Origin: Brenneria izadpanahii
GTDB lineage: Bacteria > Pseudomonadota > Gammaproteobacteria > Enterobacterales > Enterobacteriaceae
Direction of reading: 5' to 3'
Length of the DNA stretch: 64,000 nucleotides
NCBI RefSeq assembly: GCF_017569925.1
Contig: NZ_CP050854.1
Span: forward strand, 4,340,001 to 4,404,000
Shown: piece by piece, positions 18,621 to 25,978 of the stretch
Position numbering within the stretch: position 1 is the stretch's first letter
How the letters are laid out: each line of letters starts with the position of its first letter
Program-made: the position numbers and the translations under genes
The notes under the pieces: model-generated
What the model saw: only the letters and a program-made list of their open reading frames with translations
Told to the model about the DNA's origin: nothing
The model's database searches: none

Positions 18621-19631
18621 CTAAATCAGCCCCGCCTCTTTCAGCTCACTCTTCAGATAAGCGTAATAAATCGGCGCGGCGATCACGCCGGACAGGCCAA
18701 ACGCCGCCTCGAACACCAGCATCGCCAGCAGAATTTCCCAGGCATGGGCTTTGATCCTGGTGCCGACAATCTGCGCGTTCAGAAAATACTCCAGCTTGTG
18801 AATCAGCATCAGATACACCAGCGCGACTATCGCTGTCGGCAAGGAGATGGATAAGGCGGAGATAAAGACGATGGAATTGGAAATCAAATTGCCAATCACC
18901 GGCAGTAAGCCGAAAACGAACGTCAGCACCACCAGCGTTTTAGAGAATGGCAGATGGATGCCGAAACAGGGGAACGCGCCGAGGATAAAAATGGCGGATA
19001 GCACGGTATTCACCGCAGAGATTTTCACCTGAGCAAAAACAATGTTGCGAAACGATGCCGACAACAGCGCAACCCGACGCAGTAACTCGGCCTTCAGCAT
19101 CGGTTTTTCACCGTTATTTTCCACATTATAGAGAGAGACTATCGCGCCCAGCACCATCCCGATCAGCATGGTGACGAAACCGTGCAGAAAACTTTTCCCC
19201 ATGTTCTGCAGGATAACAATATGCTGCTGTACCCACTGTAAAAATTCATGTTGCAGCTCTTCCACGCTGACCGGCAGATATCCCGGCAAATAGACCATCA
19301 GCTCCTGCTGGATGTCGTTGAGGATGTAAGCAATCCGGGTGTTGAATGCCGCCGTGTCTTTCATTTCCTGCATCAGCAGCCCTACCAGGCTACCGAAAAG
19401 CAGGCTCAGCAGGCTGACCACCAGCGTACTGATGATCGCCACCACCATCCAGCGGGCGCGCTTGCCGCTAATCACTTTTTGGAAATAAGGCGTCAGCAGA
19501 TTAACGATTTCATAAACAAGAAAACCGGCGATAAAACAAGCTAACAGACGCAGGGGCAACAGCAGCAACAAGCCCCCCATAATAAAGAAAAAGCTCAAAA
19601 ACCGGGCTTGTTTCAGATTCAGTAACTGCAT
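18621..19631 (-). CDS. AI-2E family (TqsA/PerM-like) membrane transporter
   Basis: 336 aa with about seven or eight hydrophobic segments in the AI-2E family arrangement: two to three N-terminal helices, a soluble stretch (about residues 90-145), then a C-terminal helix group with VFGLLPVIGNLISNS and EILLAMLVFEAAFGLSGVIAAPIYYAYLK, the typical G-L-x-G-x-x-x-A/G-P ending. Members export autoinducer-2 or act as Na+/H+ antiporters; the name does not fix the substrate. It is monocistronic and ends at a terminator. Confidence 0.85.
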   Translation of the reverse strand: MQLLNLKQARFLSFFFIMGGLLLLLPLRLLACFIAGFLVYEIVNLLTPYFQKVISGKRARWMVVAIISTLVVSLLSLLFGSLVGLLMQEMKDTAAFNTRIAYILNDIQQELMVYLPGYLPVSVEELQHEFLQWVQQHIVILQNMGKSFLHGFVTMLIGMVLGAIVSLYNVENNGEKPMLKAELLRRVALLSASFRNIVFAQVKISAVNTVLSAIFILGAFPCFGIHLPFSKTLVVLTFVFGLLPVIGNLISNSIVFISALSISLPTAIVALVYLMLIHKLEYFLNAQIVGTRIKAHAWEILLAMLVFEAAFGLSGVIAAPIYYAYLKSELKEAGLI

Positions 19632-20133
19632 GATGACGTCCTGTATACGTAAAGCTGATGCTAAATGTAAAATGCAAAGATACCCCTATGGATTTCAGGA
19701 TGAAGGGTATGAACAGATGGCGCGGTTATGGCCGCGAACCGACTTTATGAACGTTATTCTTAGCGTTTTATCACGGAAACGCCAGCGGGTTTTCTCGTTG
19801 GCTGATATCGCTCTCCTGATGCAGCGGCGCGCTGGCCGTTTCGCCGTGTTTTCCCCATCCGTACGGTGAATATCCCTGTAAGTTGTAAAAAATCGTGTTT
19901 ATCTCTTTATATTTTACTTGCTGATATTAAATATAAATTCAGTATGTAAGCCATTCACCCCATGGCTTAAGAAATTATGATGAGGTGGAGGCCCCCGCGA
20001 ATGCGCCGCTGGCGCGGTTCCTGCGATATCCGCCTACTATTTGGCTAATCAAGACTATTCCTATTGCACCTGTGGCGAATGTGACAGAAAAAAGCAGTCT
20101 CTTCAGGAATAATGCTGCAAAGGATATTGTGCC
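19632..20133. other. Gene-free interval before the Rhs locus
   Basis: About 500 bases with no convincing gene. It holds the promoter region of the leftward AI-2E-family gene and the leader of the Rhs operon. A small ATACCC...GGGTAT hairpin is near 19680-19711. I see no tRNA or integrase remnant that would mark the left edge of the Rhs island. Confidence 0.4.
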
Positions 20134-20409
20134 GTGACTATCAATTCATCACCGTCTGTCGTCTGTATTTTCAGCAAAGGGCTGATACCTCTCCCCGCAG
20201 GCTACCGCAACGACACCGTCCGTGTTTTCGTCTCGCCGTGTAAAAAACCGTTGGATTTCAATCTATCCTGCGCCCCCGATCGGGTGCCGGGCAAACCGGT
20301 GTTGCTGCTGTTTACCTTCTCCGCCCTGCGGCCCTTCAACGACGACGATGCGGTGCGTTGGGAAAACTTTAAATCCAGTCTGGCGCTGAACGACCATCAG
20401 GATGATTAA
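20134..20409 (+). CDS. DUF1795/EagR-like Rhs chaperone, internally shortened
   Basis: 91 aa from GTG 20134, stopping 3 bases before the Rhs start. The N-terminal part (IPLPAGYRNDTVRVFV...LDFNLS) and the C-terminal part (LLLFTFSALRPFNDDDAVRWENFKSSL) match the two ends of DUF1795 (DcrB/EagR) proteins, which are usually about 140-150 aa. The middle is missing, as if 50-60 residues were deleted in frame around residues 45-55. EagR chaperones bind the N-terminal transmembrane region of PAAR-Rhs effectors and are encoded immediately upstream, as here. The shortened copy may not fold, leaving the effector without its own chaperone. The family call is from memory of motifs. Confidence 0.6.
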   Translation: MTINSSPSVVCIFSKGLIPLPAGYRNDTVRVFVSPCKKPLDFNLSCAPDRVPGKPVLLLFTFSALRPFNDDDAVRWENFKSSLALNDHQDD

Positions 20410-20412
20410 GAC

Positions 20413-23400
20413 ATGAGTGATAACTACGCGGCCCGCCAGGACGACGCCATTATCCATTCCAGTATTTTTGCCGATATCACCAGTCTTGTCGCCGAAGGGG
20501 TTGTCTACGCGGCTATCGGCACCATCGTCGCCGCCTCCATCACCGCCGCCGCCCCCCTGCTCGCCGCCGCAGGGGCCGGCGCCGCGGCCGCCGGCGTTGC
20601 CGCCGTGGGCTCCAGCTGTGTGCTGACCGGGATTATCGGCGGCGCCCTGGCCAACGCCGCCGGCATCACCGATGACATCAGCAACGTGGCCGACAACCTC
20701 GGCAACGCCCTGTTCCCCCCTCCCCGGCCGGCCTGATTACCTCCGGGGCCTCGGACGTCCTCACCAACGGCAAACCCGCCGCCCGCGCCGCCGGCACGCT
20801 CAGCACCGCCGAGACGCCGCCCCCCGAGCCCCAGTCGCCGACCAGCTTCGCCGACTACGGCGGCATGCTGCTGGCCGCCGCCGGCCAGTTCGGCAGCGAG
20901 ATGTGGCAACCCTCCGTCGCCGCCGCCGCTTCCGGCACCTCCCCGCTGGAAAAAGACACCGTCGCCTGCCAGAAACACAGCGGCCCGCAATATCTGGCCG
21001 AAGGCTCCAAAAGCGTCTTTATCAACGGCCAGCCCGCCGTCCGCGCCGGGGACCGCACCACCTGCGAAGCCACCGTCTCGAGCAGCGTCTCGCCCGATGT
21101 CATTATCGGCGGCGAGCCCCTTGTCGTGCGCGATATCAAAAGCGGCAAAACGCCCGGCCTGGCCGTGGCGATGATTGCGCTCTCCCTCATTCGCGGCCGC
21201 CCCGGCAAAGTTCTCAAGAACATGCCCTGTGCGCTGGCCGCCGCCGGCGGCGGGATGCTGGCCGATATGGCCATCAATGCGCTCTTCGCCTCCCCGCACC
21301 CCGTCCATGCCGCCACCGGCGTGAAGGTGCTCAATGACGAGCACGAACTCGATTTCTCCCTGCCGGGGCATTTCCCGCTGTACTGGCAGCGCAGCTATAA
21401 CAGCCTGACCACGCGGGAAGGCCTGTTCGGCCTGGGCTGGGCCACCGCCTTCGACAGCTATCTGCGGCTGGAGGACGGCGAGGTCATGTTCTTTGACGAC
21501 ACGGGGCGCGAGCTGCGTTTTGCCCTGCCCCCCGTCGACCAGCCGCTCTACAGCATCAGCGAAGGCCTTATCGTTCGCCGCAACGAAAACGGCGACGTCG
21601 CCATCGCCGATGACGACGGCGCGGTATGGCGGCTGTTCAAACCCACCCGGGCCAACCCGTCGCTGTTGCGGCTGGCCTCGCTCAGCGATGAATACGGCAA
21701 TGCGCTGGAAACCGGCTGGGACGAACAGGGCCGCCTGGTGCGTATTCACGACGCCCCCTGCGCCATCGACCTCACGCTGGCTTATGACGACGCGCGCTTT
21801 CCGTCACGCGTTACGGCGGCCAGCCATTTTGACGGCCGCCGCCGCTGGCCGCTGGCCGCCTACCGCTACGACGACCGCGGCCAACTGGCCGCCGTCATCG
21901 ACGCCGCCGGCGTCGTCACCCGCGAGTACCGCTACAACGATGACGGCCTGATGGTCTGGCACCGGCTGCCGGGCGGCCTGGAGAACGCGTACCGCTGGCG
22001 GATGTTCGACCACTGGCGCGTGGTGGAAAGCCGCACCAGCACCGGCGACGGCTGCCGTATCGACTACGACCTCGACGCCGGGCTGACCACCGTCACCCAG
22101 TACGACAACCAGATACGCCGGCACTACTGGAGCCCACAGGGGCTTATCACCCGGTTTGTCGATGAGCGCGGCGAAGTCTGGCGCTTTGAGTGGAACGACA
22201 ACGAACAGCTCACCCGCCGTATCGACCCGCTCGGCAACGCCGTCACGTTCGCCTATGACGACCAGGGCAACCGGGTGCGGGAAATTGACGCCGACGGCAA
22301 CGTCCGCGCCACCCAGTGGCTGGCGCACCGCGCCATTCCGGCCTCGGTCACCGAACCGGACGGCGCCGTCACCCGCTTTTACTACGACGAGCACCTCGGC
22401 CTGACGCAGGTGGTGGATGCGCTGGGCCAGTCGACCCGGTACCGCCGCAACGAACAGGGCCAGGTGGTCGAGGAGCTGGATGCAGCCGGCAACCTCCGCC
22501 GTCAGGAATACAACGACGCCGGGCAGGTTATCCGCGCCACCGACTGTTCGGGGCGCACCACCCGTTATCGCTATCACCCGCTGGGGTGGCTGGAAGCCGA
22601 GGTCACGCCGGACGGCGAGGAGACCGTCTACCACTACGACGCGGCCGGCCGCCCGGTCCAGATGGAGCGGCCGGAAGGCTGGCGCGAGCGCCTCGTCTGG
22701 AACGCGCACGGCCTGCCGCAGACCCATGAGGGCGCCGACGGCAAGCGTAACGCGTTTTTCTACGACAAGGCCGGACGCCTGGTGGCCACCCGCAATGCGC
22801 AGGGCGAGGAAGTCCGCCGCGACTGGGACGCCCGCGGCAGACTGACCGCGCTGCACAATGAAAACGGCGAAGCCTACCGGTTCCGCTGGGGCGCGGACTC
22901 GCTGCTGCGCCAGGAAACGGGCCTGGACGGCACGGTCACGCGTTACGATTACGACGCCTGCGGCCGCATGACGTCCCGCACCTTTGCCGCCGGCCACCCC
23001 GAGGCCATCACCCATGCCTTCGCCTATGGCGCCGGCGGACAACTGCTCGCCCGCACCACGCCGGAAGGACAGACGCGCTATCACTACGCCCCGTCGGGGC
23101 GGCTCGCCCGCGTCGCGCGCCATCCCGCGCTGGGCGAGAACGCCTGGAGCCGCGAAGCCGAACAGGCTCTGACGTTCGACTACGACGCCCTCGGCCGGCT
23201 GGTCGGCGAACAGGGCGAGCACGGCGCGCTGGCATGGACCTACGACCCGCTCGGCAACCGCACCAGCGTGCAACTGCCCGACGGCCGAAAACTGAAGCAT
23301 TTTTACTACGGCAGCGGCCATCTGCTCAGCATCGCCCTCGACCGCCTGCCGGTCACCGATTTTACCCGCGACCCGCTGCACCGCGAAATCAGCCGTACGC

Positions 23401-24770
23401 AGGGCGCGCTCACCAGCCGCAGCGAGTACGACCGCCTCGGCCGTCTCCACCGCCGCGACGTCTTCACCGGCGAGGCACAGCGCCCTGCCCCGAGCCGCTG
23501 GTCCCGACGCTGGGACTATGACTACCGCAACAACCTGGTGCGCGAGGAGCGCGACGACGACCTGTTCAACGCCACGCGCTGGCAGTACGACCGCGCCGGA
23601 CGCCTGCTGCTCCAGGACGGCGACCTGCCCGGCCGCGAGCTGTGGCGCTGGGACAACGCCGGCAATCCGCTCGACGCTGCCGACGCCCTTCCCCCTGTCC
23701 ATAACCGCGTCACGCAGTTGAACGGCATCCGCTGGCGTTATGACGTCCACGGCCGCACCGTCGAAAAGGACAACGGCCACACCCGCTGGCAGTACCGCTA
23801 CGATACCGAACACCGTCTGACCGACGTGGTCAGCCTGCCCCGCCGCCACAATGCGCCGCAGGTTCACGTCAGCTTCCGCTATGACCCGCTGGGGCGGCGC
23901 ATCAGCAAGACCCGCCGGCAGACGCTGAACGGGGAGCCGCAGGGGAAAACCGTCACCACCCGTTTTATCTGGGAGGGCTTCCGGCTGTTGCAGGAAATCC
24001 GGGACGGCCTGCCGCTGACGTATGTGTACGCCGACCCGGACAGCTACGAGCCGCTGGCGCGCATCGACGGCGTCGCCGCCCCCGAAATCTTCTGGTTCCA
24101 CTGCCAGCCCAACGGCACGCCGGAGCGGCTGACGGACGCCGAAGGGCGGCTGCGCTGGGAAGGCCGCAACGGCGCCTGGGGCAAACTGCTGCACGAAAGT
24201 CCGCAGCCCGACCCGGTTGCCGCCCAGAACCTGCGCATGCAGGGCCAGTATCTCGACAGGGAAACCGGGCTGCACTACAATTTGTTTCGTTACTACGACC
24301 CGGACTGCGGACGGTTTACCCAGCCGGACCCGATAGGGATAGCGGGGGGAGAGAACCTGTATGCTTATGCGCCGAATCCTATTAATTGGATCGACCCGTT
24401 AGGGTTGAAATGTACTCATTCAGCTAAGAATCCAAAACAGGCTCATGCTGCCATTAAAGATAAATGGGGTCACAGTATGACGAAAAGAGACATGCGCGAA
24501 CTTCAAAATACCGTAGATAGAATTAAATTGAATAAACCGCATTATTCAAATGATGGGACGACATTTAATAACACTCATTCTATCGGTAATGCTAATAGTC
24601 AGCGTCTTAATACTGGTAGTGGACCATATAAAGAATGGACTGTTAAAACACCAGATATAGGTGGGAATGGAGCGAGGCGTATAGTAGTTGACACGAAGAC
24701 AGGGAAAGCTTATTACAGCCATGATCATTATGATTCTTTTATAGAGATCAATCTTGGAGGGTGGAAGTAA
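20413..24770 (+). CDS. PAAR-Rhs polymorphic toxin with barnase-like tip; one apparent frameshift
   Basis: Residues 1-100 hold Ala/Gly-rich membrane segments, then comes a PAAR-like metal-binding region (VFINGQPAVRAGDRTTCEA, SPDVIIGGEPLVV), a large YD-repeat Rhs shell, and the core end RYYDPDCGRFTQPDPIG...YAPNPINWIDPLGL where the toxin is cut off. The tip of about 110 aa ends GARRIVVDTKTGKAYYSHDH-YDSF, like microbial RNases of the barnase/N1 type (Arg and DHY-x-x-F near the C-terminus). The frame breaks at 20736; one extra C in the C6 run 20715-20720 joins LGNALFPPSPAGLITSG and gives 1452 aa. Probably a type VI secretion effector. The core is very GC-rich while the tip is AT-rich, showing a foreign tip exchange. 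Confidence 0.85.
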
Positions 24771-25099
24771 TGAAAATAGGAAAGAAAGTCAAAATAGACT
24801 TTGCCAAGATAAAAACATTAGATGATTTCTATAATGAGTTATCTGGCTTGTTCGGATTTCCTGATTTCTTTGGTAGAAATATCAATGCGCTAATAGATTG
24901 TTTGTTCAGTCTTCGTTATCCAGAAGATGAAATGACAAAAATTCATGTGGCAACTTCGGAATATTTATTAATAGAGTTGCATCATTTCTCTTTAACAACA
25001 GAAGAAATAAAAGAAACATTAATAGTTACTATTGAAAATGTAAGCTTAAAATGTAAGGAAAAAGGGCAGGAGCCTTCGATTGTTTTATTATTGAAGTAG
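24770..25099 (+). CDS. Barstar-family immunity protein
   Basis: 109 aa. ATG 24770 overlaps the Rhs stop by one base (TAATG) with GGAGGG upstream; a GTG at 24761 is a less likely start. The segment LDDFYNELSGLFGFPDFFGR-NINALIDCL matches the barstar family (barstar: [26 protein letters not shown]), and the C-terminal PSIVLLLK fits its last strand. It should bind and block the RNase tip of the preceding Rhs protein. Base composition is AT-rich like the tip. The match of family with toxin type strengthens both calls. Confidence 0.9.
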   Translation: MKIGKKVKIDFAKIKTLDDFYNELSGLFGFPDFFGRNINALIDCLFSLRYPEDEMTKIHVATSEYLLIELHHFSLTTEEIKETLIVTIENVSLKCKEKGQEPSIVLLLK

Positions 25100-25109
25100 T
25101 TTGAAAAAA

Positions 25110-25148
25110 CCGGAAGCGATCCCAACGATCCTTCCGGCTTTATTTTAT
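25110..25148 (+). terminator. Rho-independent terminator of the toxin-immunity cassette
   Basis: CCGGAAG-cGATC loop GATC-CTTCCGG followed by CTTTATTTTATC. The same GGAAG...CTTCC hairpin follows the other immunity genes (31573, 40527, 41701, 43137, 44211), so it is part of the cassette. Confidence 0.85.
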
Positions 25149-25170
25149 CAGTTATTTATCGTGTAAGGCG

Positions 25171-25395
25171 TCAGAGATTAATCTCCGTCTCGATCACTAT
25201 CCTTCCCCGCTCAACCGTCACCGTTATCGGCATACCAGTCATAAAGCCCAACTCCTCCAGCCAGCGGCCTTTAAGGTTAATCGCGGACGGCGGGTTAGGC
25301 CTGCCGTTTTGCGGGGCGTATCCCACCGTGTAGTAACGCGCTGTTTTGGTTGCTTTATTAACGGTGACGCCTGACTTAGAATGTGCCTCAGCCAT
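25171..25395 (-). CDS. SymE-like protein, cassette copy 1
   Basis: 74 aa from ATG 25395 with a strong GGAAGGAG site (a TTG lies two codons upstream). The SymE/AbrB-like swapped-hairpin region is visible: YYTVGYAPQNGRPNPPSAINLKG RWLEELGF-MTGMPITVTVERGRIVIET. In E. coli, SymE is an SOS-induced RNA-targeting or nucleoid-associated toxin repressed by antisense SymR; here the copies sit reversed behind each Rhs immunity gene, so their job may differ. It lies 71 bases behind the XRE gene on the same strand, so element insertion may have placed it under a new promoter. Confidence 0.85.
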   Translation of the reverse strand: MAEAHSKSGVTVNKATKTARYYTVGYAPQNGRPNPPSAINLKGRWLEELGFMTGMPITVTVERGRIVIETEINL

Positions 25396-25466
25396 AGTCA
25401 ACTCCTTCCAGTTGGTTGTGGTGAGCGGCTGTTACAGGTTGCCCCCTGTAGCAGTCGCGCTATCGT

Positions 25467-25865
25467 TTACTGCTCTTCTGCCTTGCCAATCACGTTATCT
25501 AAAATCTCAGAAACCAGCTTCTGCTTCGTGCGCGGTAACTGGCTGATAATCTCAATCTGTTGTTCCAGCCGTGAAGCCGGGCCACGCTTGCCACGCTTGC
25601 GGGGCGCGGGTAATCCAAGCAGTTCATCCAACGACAGGTTCAGGATCTGCGCCAGTTGTGGCAACAGCGCCGCCGAAACCTTGAGCTTCCCGCCTTCATA
25701 ATGCGCCATCGTCTGCTGCGCAATCCCCAGTTGTTCCGCCAGTTGCGTCTGCGTTAGCTGCTGCTCCTTGCGCGCCTGCGCGATCCTTGCGCCAAGCTGC
25801 TTAAAAAACTGTTCGTCTTTGGTGTTCATGGCCTGCTGTAGCTGTCTTGTCGTTAACACTGCCAT
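25467..25865 (-). CDS. XRE-family helix-turn-helix regulator (element copy 1)
   Basis: 132 aa from ATG 25865, which has a GGGAG site; an earlier in-frame codon at 25901 is less likely. The helix-turn-helix is LGARIAQARKEQQLTQTQLA-EQLGIAQQTMAHYEGGKLKVS. The C-terminal part (RKRGKRGPASRLEQQIEIIS) is basic then helical, similar to regulators of HigA/HipB or phage-repressor type. It is divergent from the primase gene across a palindromic region and probably controls both directions. On its own strand it is followed after 71 bases by symE. Confidence 0.88.
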   Translation of the reverse strand: MAVLTTRQLQQAMNTKDEQFFKQLGARIAQARKEQQLTQTQLAEQLGIAQQTMAHYEGGKLKVSAALLPQLAQILNLSLDELLGLPAPRKRGKRGPASRLEQQIEIISQLPRTKQKLVSEILDNVIGKAEEQ

Positions 25866-25885
25866 GATGTTACTCCCTGTTTTAA

Positions 25886-25935
25886 ATAACTCAGTTGACA
25901 ATACCCCAATATAGAGTACTCTGCAACAGAGTTAT
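25886..25935. promoter_or_regulatory. Divergent operator/promoter of the primase-recombinase element
   Basis: ATAACTCAGTTG (25886-25897) and CAACAGAGTTAT (25924-25935) form an inverted repeat with 11 of 12 matching positions, centred on the palindrome AGAGTACTCT (25913-25922). A -35-like TTGACA (25895-25900) overlaps the left arm. This is a likely binding site for the XRE protein. The identical site in copy 2 is at 32351-32400. Confidence 0.6.
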
Positions 25936-25978
25936 TTTTACCCTAAGTCTATTGACAGGTTTTACAGGAGTTCCCGAT

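Noticed and set aside
20505..21749. 414-codon minus-strand frame over the PAAR/Rhs N-terminus
   Set aside because: Shadow of the GC-rich Rhs coding strand with no recognisable domain.
21804..24275. 823-codon open frame on the minus strand across the Rhs gene
   Set aside because: It is a shadow in very GC-rich repeat DNA. The plus-strand frame has clear YD repeats and Rhs motifs, while the minus reading is low-complexity Val/Ala/Gly-rich.
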